Assembly (NCBI GenBank): GCA_017506865.1
Contig: JAFCMP010000168.1
Coordinates: 62,001 to 126,000, forward strand
From: Tribonema minus
Lineage: Eukaryota; Sar; Xanthophyceae; Tribonematales; Tribonemataceae
Length of the DNA stretch: 64,000 nt
Reading direction: 5' to 3'
The number at the start of each line of letters is the position of its first letter. Position 1 is the stretch's first letter. Both the position numbers and the translations under genes were made by a program. A model generated the notes under the pieces. It was not told the origin of the DNA. It did not search any database and worked only from the letters and a program-made list of their open reading frames with translations. This document shows positions 35,201 to 46,000 of the stretch, in pieces.

Positions 35201-38200
35201 GGAGGGGGACACAGGGGCAGTACAAGGGCGGAAGGGGGGACAGTTGAGTCAGCCCTGAGTATCATGTGCTCACAAAGGAGCGCCAGCATGTGTAGTGACA
35301 GTCTTTTCTCTCTATACTCGAAGCTTTACATGCATTTCAAATTTGGTGCATGAGTTTGGCGAGGTGCAGCACCGCGCCGCAGGAACGCCACCGAGCAGCA
35401 CCAGTCAGCATCTGCAGTACAATACAGTTTTTGCCATGACGCACATGTCACCTTGCTACCGCTGCCATCCGCAGTGTGAGCGGCAGCGCTTGCGATCACC
35501 CTTGTCGTCAAGACTGGATTTCAGTCAGACTCAGACTCCCGGCTCCGACTCACTTTTGCTCAAGAGGGCCGCGTCACTCACCGACGTAGTTGAAGTGCTC
35601 CCGGAAGAAGTCGAGGCACCCTGCCTCGCTGGGGCACGACGGCCGCATGGCGCCGCCGAGCGGGAATGCGTGCCTGAGCATCACCACATCGGCGCGCAGG
35701 TCGCTGACGGCGGGGGGCGCGGCGCCGTCGCCGGTGCGCGCGCGAGGCGCGCCGAGGTTGATGGTGACGCTCCTCTCGCGCACGCGCGCCGTCTCCGCGC
35801 GCGAGTACGCCCTGCGCGCGTCCCGCGGGGGGGGACAGCGGCGAGCGCGGCACGCGCAAGAGCGCCGCGCAGAGGTGCCGCGTACGAACGTATGACTCGC
35901 GGCATCGGCTCTCTCTGTCATGTGCGCAGCGGCGGTGGCAAAAGTGCCAAGTGCTGCCGCGGAGCTCTACGGCATGCAACGTGCTCTCTGCGTATGCGCG
36001 CCTCAACTGGTCATCTGCCACCAGTGCCCCCCGCGCGCGGGTGCAGATGAGGAAGGAGGCACAGTGATGCAGTTTGTGTGATGGCACATGCCTGAGCAGG
36101 GACATTCAACGTTTGCAATGAGAGCGCTTTAGCTTCTGCTGCGACAGGACATTAAGGTGGATGCTGCGCTGCATGTGTGTATGTGCGCACTCAACCTGCT
36201 CTTCCCGGCCCTGCAGCATGTCTGCAAGCACTGAAATCACCGACGTCAGGGCGCTGCTGTTACTGCTGCTGCCTCCAGGCGCGGTTGCGTTGGGTGCGCC
36301 AGGATGGCAGTCACAGTGTTGACACCCTGCACACCGCACTGTGAAACTTAGAAGCAACCCTCATCCTAACTGGCAAAATGGTTGATTGAACCTCACTGAT
36401 GCCGCAGCGCCGTACAGCATGTCAGTGGTGCCGTGTCGTGGCGTGCTTGTACATCCGACAAGCTATTGCGTAGTCACCGACTATGTGTCACGGCGCTCTT
36501 CTACATGCAGAGACCAGCCAGCTGTTGCGATTCATACAGTACCCATACACCTGTTTGGCAGCCAATGACAGTGATTGTCACATCGCTGCAGACAGGGGTG
36601 CTTGCGCCACTGCGGGGATGACCCCCCCCCCACCCCCCCAACCCCCCCCTCAGGACTACAACAGCAGTAATAGCGCTGCCGCGTGTGCTCACTTGAGCGC
36701 TGCCGCCGCGGCGCGTGCGCGCGCTCACCTGAAGTCGTCCAAGCCGCAGCGCTGCACGGCGACGTCGTCTATCCACACGTCCTCGCCGACGGGCAAATTG
36801 TCGATGAGCAGCGTCACGCTCGTCGCCGCCCCGGTCGCGTAGATAGTGCCCGACACCAGGTTCCACGCGCCCGCTATCGCGGTTACACTCGTGCCGGCCT
36901 GCAGGCGGGCGGGGGCGGCAGCGGGCGAGGGGCATGCGCGGGGCAAGCATGCCTTAGAGCTGCTACACAGTACGTCAAAGTACTTTGAAGTACGTTATTG
37001 CTCGTGCATGCGTTCATGTTGAGTAATGTGCTGCGCACGTGCAGGAGGGGGGCGGGGGAAGCGGGCGCAAGTGCGCAGGACGCGCGTGACGCCTGTCCGA
37101 GCGCGCAAGTGTCGGGTATCGCGCGTGCCGCGTGCACTTCTGAGCAATGACAGAGGAGAGAGGGCAGGGGACACCCTGTCAGCGAGCGCCGGAGAGTGTC
37201 TGCGCGACAACAGAGGTGACGCGCTTTGTAAACGAACACATACTTGAAGTACTTTGCATGTACTTCAAGTATGAAGTATACAGGAGCACCCACCGATTTG
37301 TAGACGTCCGACTGAAATGACAGCTGCGGGCAGAGGTCCGAGCCCGTCGAACTGGCGCACTTGGAGCCAGCGGGCAGCCACATGTAGAACTGTCGCAAGA
37401 ACCAATGCGAAGCAGCAGTAAAGGAGGGAGGGAGGTAGAACGGGAGTCAACAGATGAAATTATTGGCCACAAAGAGGAAAGCAAGCAAGTATGGCAGGCA
37501 TGCAGCTGCTCATTGCATAGGCTTACCAGTTGAGGTAGGTGCTGTGGTGGAAATGCAAGCGAAGCGTGCGGTCGACTAGCCCTACTTCAAGTTACGGTTG
37601 AGCAAATCAACTTAGAACCATTGATCACCAGTGGTCGCGGAAAGTCAGCATGGCGGCCAGATGCAGCTACCATCAGAGACGTCCACCATTCATGCAAAAC
37701 ACTAGGTGGTCTCAGGGCAAAGTGCCCCTCACAAAACTCTACAGGCAAAATTTAATGCTGCACACGACATCGGCGATTGCAACCCCCTGATGTGGACACA
37801 ACTGGAACTTCAAGCAGCACTTGCTCAATGCTGATGGGCGAGCTGTACCACATCTACAGCCTGGCAGCGGCGCACAATCGCGCCGCGGCACGACGACGCT
37901 CAACGGTGGTGCTACGCATGCTGGTCCAGGAGTGGCATCAGATTCTGTTGAAGACAGCAGGTCCTGGAGCGTTAGGGCCTGCAGCGCCAGGGCAAAAGCT
38001 CCTGTCGGCGTGCCTTGCTGAGGTCCAGGCCTGTACAAGTAGGCGGTGTCCCGGAGTGCTGCGCGCGTGCAACGTGAACGCCAACTTGAAATTCAAAGAA
38101 AAGTTGTTCGACACAAGTTACTGCTGCAGCAGCGCGTTCACCTTGACATGGTATGGGACGTCCGCGTCCATGCCCGTCACGGCCTGCGACAGCGATGCCT

Positions 38201-40325
38201 TGACGTTCGAGCACGACGACGCGGCGGCCGCCGTGATGCGGAGCATGTACGCCCCGCTCTTGGGGGCGGCGGGTCCCCCAGAAGAGGCGCCGGTCGTGAC
38301 GCGCTCCGCGACGGTCGTACACGTCACCTGCCAGTTCAAGTTGCCGTCGACGGGGTCTTCAAAGCCGCCATTCTGGAGAGTGACGTCGGCCTGGGGCAAG
38401 GCGGTCACACTGTGGCACTGTCAGCAGACTTTGAGGCACACTCTTGAAACCTCCCAAAGCATGCGCCTCAAGCAATCAACTGCGCAGCCTGAGCCGGCCT
38501 GCCGCAGCAGCACCACCTTGGAGTTCAGGTTGCGTCTTGCAGCACCCGGAACTGCACTTTTGGGTGCATGCCATGCAGGGCATGACAATCTATACCCCTA
38601 GTTGCGCTCACCGTGACGGTGGCCAACGCGGGCTTGCCACGTGGGCTTGCCACGCGGGCTTGCCAACTGCTGGCAGCAGACAGAGGCCGGAAAAGGAATA
38701 CTAACAATCATAGATGATCCGATGAGTCATTGCTGCCAGTGAGTCTCGGGGTTTCAACTTCAATTGAAGTGAGGTTACCATGCCCAGCACCTGGTCCAGC
38801 GGCCATGCGCTGCCAGTGTGATGGGCACGTCGGACATGGAACATTCAAGTTCCAGTCACTGCGCTGCTGCGACACCTGCCAGTCTGAGAACAGATGCTCA
38901 CTCAGTCTGGCACTGCTGTAAAAAAGTTTAACGAGCGAGCCACAATGATCGCTCTTTCGAGTTTGCGTAGTACATTGTGACAGACTGAGTGACCGCAACA
39001 CTCGAGCGATCATTTCCAGACTGAGTCTGGATACAGTATTTGGAGCTGCCGAATCAGATTTTGAGTACTACTACAATAGCTACTATTAGTTTAACGTAGA
39101 CACAGAGTCTGAGGTACCGTAGTACGTCCACACACAGCTGTTACACTGTCACAGTTTCAGCAGCAGTATGATAAGGATTGAATTGCGAAAATGGGACTTG
39201 AATTGGGAAAACGGGACCCAGCATCAAACCACTTTGGCGAAGTCTGGTTGAACCCTGCCAGCGTTCGCTGCTGAATTTCAACATGATATCGAAGTTATTA
39301 GGTTAGAAAACTAGTGTTGAAGTTGATATAAGGATACCATGATGAGCACTGAGCACTTTTCAAACTTCAATTTGTAGTTGAACTTATGTACTTGGCACAG
39401 TTGAGGTTCAAGTCCAAGTCCAAGTTCAACTGGTATATCTCAGGACCTGAGTGAAGGACCCTGAGTGTACTAAAAAAATATTTTTCTGATTATTCATGAC
39501 TATCACAGCCACGTCATCGCAATTGAGAGAAGTCAATAGCAGAGTTTACCCCTGTGGGTCCCGTTTAATAATCAGGTCCCGTTTTTCGCAATTCAAACCT
39601 TATACTTCTATAATATGATGTGGAATGTCTTGGCATTGTGTCAATATATTATAACTGGTGGGGATCGTGTCAGCGACCAATACTATGGATGTGGCACAAC
39701 AGTTACAACTGTGACAGTCGCATGTCATATGCGGTAAGCCGGTTCACAATGTGATGCCACATGCAAAACACCACAATGAGATATCACATGCGAGATACCA
39801 CTACTATAACTATATATCTATAGTATCAATTTTAAAACAAGAATTGGCCACCATGCTGAGCAATGGGCTTTTCAAGTTGATACAATTTGAAATCACCATG
39901 TTTTCATATGCAACAGGTACTACCGTACTAGGTCCCTCAACCATAGCGTGTACTGTCCACTGAGACTCCCTCAGCGAGGGCGGTCACTGCAGTAGTCATA
40001 AGATTCATGGCCAGGCGGCCCCAGGCGCTAGGGTCATGTGAGCTTTCAAACTGGCATTCAATTTGGTCTAAATCTGCTCGATGACATGTCATGTGCAATG
40101 ACATCCAGGTGATCATTTTCATCGGTGACGTTGTCGCCTGTCGTTGGCATTATAGCTACTCACCGCTGCTGCTCCGCCCACGGTGCATGAATTGAGACAC
40201 AGCAGTCCCAAGGCCGCTGTCAGCAGTGCCCGCCACAAGCGAATTAGGTTTACCCTCGCCGCATACCATGCATCGTTATGCCGCTGCTGCCGACATGCCA
40301 GCTGTGGGCTGAACTCCGTTGACAT
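26285..40325 (-). CDS. Secreted GH10 (xylanase-type) protein with CBM, WSC and expanded Pro/Thr tail, copy C, complete
   Basis: Seventeen exons, 5' to 3' on the minus strand: 40325-40164 (signal), 38390-38142, 37389-37294, 36898-36729 (CBM), 35811-35582, 35192-35173 (microexon), 34444-34217, 33672-33481, 33093-33037, 32009-31767, 31125-31034 (GH10), 30363-29958, 29639-29268 (C-terminal region, WSC), 28798-28697, 27778-27677, 27147-27046 (three tandem tail exons), 26500-26285 (tail, TGA). They total 3039 nt, 1012 aa. Catalytic Glu residues are 394 (YDVNNEM) and 545 (WITELDVQ). All phases match copy B, and exon lengths are identical from the third exon through the WSC start except small indels. 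The ATG inside the B signal region is TTG here, so only the upstream MST start works. The exon ending at 31767 uses a GC donor as in B. The tail runs PTTRRPTSRP-like, rich in Thr, Pro and Arg, likely O-glycosylated. Confidence 0.92.
26951..27012. repeat. Two poly-G runs (G16 and G20)
   Basis: 26951-26966 and 26993-27012 are uninterrupted G runs on the plus strand (C runs in the transcript of copy C). They lie 34 to 95 nt inside the intron after the donor of tail exon 27147-27046, not at an acceptor. Confidence 0.85.
27046..27147 (-). other. Tail exon unit 3 of copy C (34 codons)
   Basis: Reads PTAAPRTPAPTAAPTTLKP and continues to KPSAQ. It is 102 nt, phase 0 at both ends, and one of three near-identical tandem exons. 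Confidence 0.9.
27677..27778 (-). other. Tail exon unit 2 of copy C (34 codons)
   Basis: Reads PTAAPTTQTPTAVPTTLKP and continues to RPSAQ. 102 nt, phase 0-0. The flanking intron on the high-coordinate side (27779-27960) is plainly homologous to 27148-27320 beside unit 3. Confidence 0.9.
28290..28430. other. AT-rich patch in a copy C intron
   Basis: Sharply lower GC than its surroundings, with a run of T at 28342-28349. It could be organellar or transposon debris. Translation gave nothing recognisable. Confidence 0.4.
28697..28798 (-). other. Tail exon unit 1 of copy C (34 codons)
   Basis: Reads PTAAPTTPMPTAVPSTLEP and continues to APSAQ. 102 nt, phase 0-0. The donor-side flank (ctcctgcagtgcg) matches that of unit 2 almost exactly over about 60 nt. 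Confidence 0.9.
31616..31752. repeat. 72-bp tandem duplication in a copy C intron
   Basis: Unit 1 at 31616-31687 and unit 2 from 31688 both begin acactaccagt.ataagcat and end gagcactgactc or a close variant. They lie just downstream of the GC donor of exon 32009-31767. Copy B has one related unit there. Confidence 0.75.
31761..31766 (-). other. GC 5' splice site in copy C
   Basis: The minus strand reads GTGCAG followed by gcaagt, orthologous in position to the copy B site at 18664. Confidence 0.88.
35173..35192 (-). other. 20-nt microexon of GH10 copy C
   Basis: On the minus strand it is preceded by gcgagcag and followed by gtgaga. It encodes VPEFGVK as in copy B, with one silent-type difference (gtt for gtc). 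Confidence 0.92.
38898..39014. repeat. Interleaved inverted repeats
   Basis: tcactcagtctg (38898-38909) pairs with cagactgagtga (38981-38992). aatgatcgctc (38944-38954) pairs with gagcgatcatt (39004-39014). The pairs overlap, giving a pseudoknot-like topology in the first intron of copy C. Confidence 0.75.
39165..39607. mobile_element. MITE-like element with imperfect terminal inverted repeats
   Basis: The left end (39165-39221) contains tgaattgcgaaaatgggac and acgggaccca. The right end (39553-39607) carries the inverted counterparts tgggtcccgt and gtccc.tttttcgcaattca. The inverted ends are about 50 nt with short gaps and enclose an AT-rich core without coding potential. The total is about 443 bp, in the 1.8-kb first intron of GH10 copy C. 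A target duplication is not clear, so the superfamily is unassigned. Confidence 0.7.
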
Positions 40326-43037
40326 TGCACGCGTGAGCCGCGGGGTGGTTGGTGCCCCTGAGCTGCACTGCAGACGATGCGGTTAATCTACGGTGCAGCG
40401 TAAGCGTGGCGGGTGCAGACGATAATACAAGCGGCTGCAGGGTCGCCGCCATCTGATTTACCAACTGCGGCGTTGTTCGCTCGTTTTTTGTGTTCCGCGC
40501 GGAAATCAGTAATTTCTGTCGGATGATGAAGTTCTGTGAGCAGGTGACTCGCCGTCCGTCCCGCACGCCAGGTACGCCGAGAAGCCATCTATCGCCTGGA
40601 TAGAGACGGCGAGAGCATGCGCAATGCATTCATGACTTGCATCTTGCGCACGAGCGTTTGTACTCGTGAGTCGCATTTATTCCGGCCGGTGTACTGAGAG
40701 GTGTGCATGTCCTGGAGAGCGTGCGCTGCGTGTTTAGCCGCAATTGTGTACCATTGTCGGCGGGCGTCAGCGCGCGCCGTGCGCACGCCTTCTACCTCGT
40801 GCGAAGGTATGGTGTTTAAACTTCAAGTATTGTGTCCGCAAAAAATGAACTTCGAATCGAAAAAATCCCCCGTGCAGTGAAGCGAGGCAGTGTCGGCAAC
40901 AGTGGCAGCAGGGGCAGAGTCGGCGACAGTGGCAGCATCGGCGACAATGGCAGCAGCAGTGACAGCAGCCGCAGCGAGAAGCAGCAGCACTTCATCGGCC
41001 GTCGCAACACAGCAGCCAGGTCGCAAGCGAAGAGGTGCAAAAGAGTGGCTAGTCGTGGACACCGCGAGAGCAGCGTAAGCAAAGGCGTTGCTGCTGACCG
41101 TGCTGGACGGTCTATGGGAGAGACACCAGCGCCACGTGAGCAACGGGTTGCTGTTGAGCTAGGCGGACTGTGCGAGAGATACCAGAGCAACGTGAGCAAC
41201 ATCTCGCCGCGCATCGTGCTAGGCAGTCTGATGCTCGTGCACGAGAGACACCACAGCAACTTGAGCAGCGACTTGCTGCAGTTCGTGCCAGAGCGGCTGC
41301 CTTGGAGAGTAATCATTGCTTTTCTGGACCAACGCGCACAGAGGGTGGCGGCTGAACGCGAGAGGCAGTCCAATCAAAGAGCTGCAACCATTGCAAGTCA
41401 TCGCAACACAAATCACATGAGTTCATCAGCTAATGCCTCGTCCGAGGACGCATCAGGTCCTGGTGATGTATCACGTGCGGAGCCTCAAAGTTCACACGCG
41501 CCGTTGCCACATGGGCAACAAGCTACAGGAGAATCACCGGGTGGGCTGCCACCACATGCAAATTTGCTCAAGAGTCCTCATGTTTTCGGATTGGCAAAGG
41601 ATCCGAGTTCTATGGCCGTTTGTATACCTACGAAGTCAAGTCTTGCCACATGACACTGTGTCACGAAGCTTGGCCTGCAAGCTAGCAAGCTATGCACAAT
41701 AATGCTCCTTTCGTTCGTCTGCAGTTTTCATCTGTAGCGAATGCATACATAGGTCCATACAGCGCCTGTCGACAGCGCATATCAAGTGCTGTTATGTGGC
41801 CACCAGTTTTCAGTGTTAACTTAATAATCATTATGATTTGTAAACCACGTCCCCCTGAACTGTCCGAGCTCACATATTTGATGCGGCTATGCACATGCTT
41901 ACATTTGCCCATGGGCATTATGCAAGTGTATCGCCTTCCTGTTGGACAAGTATCCTACGCCCATGGGTTGTGCAGGCCTGGCATATGACAACGTTGGACA
42001 ATACCAATGCAGTGCAACAGATGGCTCAGCCTCTGCCCCACCACTTTGCATACATGAATGTGTGCCTTGTGCTGCTTTGCATTGCGACAAGGTTGACATG
42101 TGCGTCGGCAAGCTGGTTGATGGGGATTCCCCGTTCGCGTTCGAGGCCCTCATTGTGCAGCCCTGGCGAGCCCATCATCTGTTGCGTTCCGCGTGAATGT
42201 ATGCTGTTACCCATGGTCTGCGGTCCCGCTCTCTCTTTCGTGTCACCCATCACCGTGCTGCGCCGTACCTGTGCAGTCATGTTCGACGTCATCATTGCAT
42301 GAACATCCGCATGCGTGCATGTCTGCCTCTTTGTGCTTTGCATCGAGTCGCCGTACCCCGCTGGGTGCTCTGCCCACAACCCACAATGATGCTTTACCTC
42401 AAACCCTGCTCGATGGACCGTAGGTTAGCACACTCATCTACACCCCCGATCGCAGCATTCACCATAGCTTTGCCCTGCTTGGATGAATCTAATTAGGGTT
42501 TCATGGCATGACGCCCGACGTCGAAGATCATTCCCTTGTTATCACACAGGGGGCTCGTGCACGATGCGTCAGTGCCCTCGTGTTCTTGTATACCTGAACT
42601 CAGAGCCCGACCCATAGAAGTGAGCTTGCTGCATTTACTGCACCATAACACATACCGGTGCTTGCACAGTAGAGATTCTCCCTGACTTGATCACAAGACG
42701 TACAAGTCGCTGTGTTGTTGAGTCAAAACACGCTCCCTACGCGTACCATCTGCACCTCAGTGCCTCCACACGCGCAGATGGCCACCCGCCACCGAGCACG
42801 TCTGCCGAGGGCGTGTCCGCCACCGCACGCCACGCACGCACGCCGCAGCACACAAACACAGTGTTACGCACAATGCTCGTGGGAGCCGCATTCCACATTA
42901 TCATATTACGAGGTGCCATGTACGCATCGCCAAGCCATCATAATGCTCACTGTAATACGCAGCCCCTGCGTGCGCACGCACGACGTCGCGCCACTGACGA
43001 TAAAATGCCATGATGCTACAAACCGCGCGCCGCAGCG
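40326..43037. other. Region upstream of copy C and downstream of the nucleotidylyltransferase-like gene
   Basis: Should contain the copy C promoter and the 3' end of the gene at 43038. It holds a transposon remnant (40832-41660). 41661-43037 shows only short unrecognised frames; a Helitron origin for part of it is possible but unproven. Confidence 0.5.
40832..41660 (+). pseudogene. Transposon-type ORF remnant with STPR-like 23-residue repeats
   Basis: The longest frame is 273 aa. The diagnostic part is three tandem units of about 55 to 69 nt at 41096-41281, best seen as ARETPQQLEQRLAAVRAR, REIPEQREQHLAAHRAR and GETPAPREQRVAV. This is the STPR pattern (ETPEQRExRLA), known from FMBP-1-like DNA-binding proteins and common in Helitron-type and other transposon proteins. 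The units lie in different frames, so at least one frameshift separates them. N-terminal Ser/Gly-rich sequence (40890-41000) is low complexity. I read this as a decayed mobile-element gene; an expressed STPR protein is the alternative. Confidence 0.55.
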
Positions 43038-46000
43038 TCACCGCTCGTGCGGCAGCGCGCCGTCGTCGGCGGAGACGCGCCGCATGGCGGCGGCGCGCTT
43101 CCGCGCCGCCGCGGCCGCGGCCTTGGCGCGGAGCTCCGTGGAGCTCAGGTCGACGCGGAAGTCGTCTTCCTGAGAGGGCAGGGGGAAGGGGGGGGGGCGA
43201 TGAGGCACGTGTCCCATGCGGGGGGTGCTCGTGTGTAGAGAACTGCAGTGCGTCCCGCTGTTGTCGATGCTGGCGCATGCAATACGCTACACTGTGTCCA
43301 ACAGGCATGCGATTGCATTGAGAGCCGGTGGACGCATGAAAACATTGATGCTGACTCGGCGTTCGCTGACGTACGCAAGCGGATGAAGCCCTCAGCGGCG
43401 GCGGCGTGCAGCTGTGCGGGGCTCAGACGGGCTCGTAAACCAGGTCCCGGGTCCTGCGGGGCAGTGTGGCAATGCGGCTGGCGATACGTGTGCCCAGGTG
43501 TTGTCGATACACTTTATCTTGGTACCACTACACCAGGCGTGACACCTGGAGATGCAGTGTATAGACAATACCTAGGCGCACAACAAATATGTAGACGCAT
43601 ATATGGAAGTATAATATGGCGCCTTGCGTATTACTTTGAAGCGCGCGCGCAGTTCACTCCATGAACGTGGAGCTGCTCCGCAACACAGCAAATTCTCACG
43701 CCGGGTGGTTCTGGGCAGAGCTGGCAGTATAGCACTGCAGATCGCCAGAAGGGGCTTTTGTGACATGATGTTTAGTCGCGCGTCAGAGGTTTTGGCATCC
43801 TGTTGATATGATGCGCACATGTATTGGCGAGGCTACCGCAATTTCTGGTTCGTGTCGTGATGGACCAGTAATAGAGTGTCGCAAGAAACGGCGCCTGTAG
43901 AGCTTGTTGTGAGCACACGTTTTGAGCAACTCGTACACAGGCTGGCCTCGCAGCGGGAGATGAAAGCAGCGCGCAGCCGAGGCTGGCGGTGCAAGCTGAG
44001 GAGCAGCTCGCTATCCTCATTCCGCATGACGTTTCCACAAAAATCCGTTCCGCAGGACGCTTCGACATTCTGCGCAACGTACCTCCAGGCCAATGAACAT
44101 GCCGCGCAGGCTCTGCGGCAGCGGCGAGTCGCGCAGCACGTCGGACAGCGTCTCGAACCGCTGGCGCCGCTGCTGCTGCCGCGGCTGCTGCTGCTGCTGC
44201 TGCGGCGGCGCCTCCTGCGGCGCGTGCTGCTGCTCGTCGAAGCCATTCTGCTGCCGCTGCTGCTGCTGCTGAGCCGCTGATGCCTGCGGCGACGCCGCCT
44301 GCTGCACGCGCCCGCCCACGATGATGCGGCACCCGAGGTACTTGATCTCGGCCAGCGCCGCGGCCATCTCCGCGGCGTCGCCGTCCGCGTAGTACTGGTA
44401 CGGCGATGGCGTTCAGAAGTGATCGGCAACGCGCATTGAGACACTTTCGAGGTGTTCACAAAGACCTAATGGAACCGAATCAAAAGCTCGTAGAGCTCTA
44501 GCTGACAAGGTATAGCCGTCAAACTGAATGCCTTCCACCAGCGTCCGTGGTCGCCGCCGCTGCGGCAGTTGGCCACGGGTCAAACAGTGCCACCATATCC
44601 ACAGTAGTCAAAAGACTTCTGTGTGCAAGCTTTTGGGCGTCTACTACTAACAGCATGCGGCGGCGGGGCGTGCCATGCGAGCGGGGCAGCAGGGGCGTGC
44701 ACGTCAGCGCATCGGTGCGGTCGCCGCCCGCGTGGCGCAAGCCGCATTGCGATGGCCGCGCAGCACGGCGCTGCGAACCGCCTTGTGCGAGCCGGTGGCG
44801 GCGGCATGATGAGAGCGTTCATTTGAATTTGCGCGCGAGAAAAAGCGAGAGGTGCCCGCCGCCAGCGGCGGCGAGAACTGACTTGCAGCTTACCCATTTC
44901 ATGGGCGGCTGATCATGCGCCAGGCTTGCTGTTGGCAGCTGTGGGCAACAAGAAACGCTTAAGAGCTTGCGCGTGCCACAAACACCATTTTTTGTGCCTC
45001 AAACCGGTACTTGGGCATACCAGGAATAGCAGCGAGATAGTACTTGAAGCGCGCGCGCTGCACGTTTCACACAGCACGTATGCGTGTATAAGGCGTACAT
45101 CGAGTCCCTGGATCAGAGTATCGTTGTGACGGGTTGTTGTGTGCGCAACCTCCCCCTGCGCAAGGAGTCTGTGCACACCACCACCATCTGCAGCTCACGC
45201 TATCGCGTTCCAAGCACGCACCGCATTGTGCCGACGCCCATTTGACACGCGCACGGGAAACTGGCGAGCCCCCCGCAGCGCCCCCCGCCAAATCACATGC
45301 CAGACAACGCGCCTCATGTCGACGGCCATTCCCCCCCTTTCTCTCTCTCTCTCGCGCGCGCGCTCCTCCCCTCACCTTCGGGTCCAGTATGCGCCGCACC
45401 GTGTCGACGCCGACCACGAAGACGCACCCCGGGAACAGACGCGCCTTCTGCAGGAACAGCGGCGCCGCGGTGAGCGCGACGGCGTACTGCGCGCCGAGCG
45501 TCGCGCCGCCGCCGCCGGCGAACTGCGCGACGCGCCGCAGCAGCTCCGCGCGCGGCAGCGCGCCCTTGTCCGCGTTGGCGACCGAGAGCTCGAAGAGGAC
45601 AGGGAGGGGGTGGTGCGCGGCTGCGGCGGCGTCGCTGCCGACGTCGGCGCTGCCGCCGCCGCCGCTGCTGCCGGCGCTGCTGTCCGCCTGCGTGCGCGCG
45701 TAGCACGCCTGCGGGGGGCGGGCACGCGACGCACAGCGGCGTCAGGCGTGGTACGTGAACTTTGACCGGACAGTGCGCTGAGCGCGGACAGAGCCGGAAA
45801 CCACATTGAGCGACACCTAACCATAGTTGCAAAAGGTACAAGTGCAACAGGTGCCAGCGTTGGTGCCGGCCGTTCAGTAGAGCTGCTCAGGTGCCACTGG
45901 CGGCGGACACACTGAGTCACACGCCTGCAACATGCAGCGTGCTAGTTAATCAAGGCGGAGTGTGGGTGCTGCATGCGCCACGACGAAGTGCAACGCAACT

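Larger units (their letters stand above)
26501..40163 (-). other. Introns of copy C: content survey
   Basis: Introns over 300 nt at 26501-27045, 27148-27676, 27779-28696, 28799-29267, 29640-29957, 30364-31033, 31126-31766, 32010-33036, 33094-33480, 33673-34216, 34445-35172, 35193-35581, 35812-36728, 36899-37293, 37390-38141 and 38391-40163. Noted contents: an AT-rich patch at 28290-28430, a 72-bp tandem repeat at 31616-31752, palindromic acttgaagt motifs at 37241-37280, and interleaved inverted repeats and a MITE-like element in the first intron. The rest shows no known feature. Confidence 0.65.

Noticed and set aside
43833-44459. Ser/Arg-rich 208-codon frame suggesting an SR splicing protein
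   Set aside because: It is a shifted frame over the Gln-codon repeat of the nucleotidylyltransferase-like exon 6.
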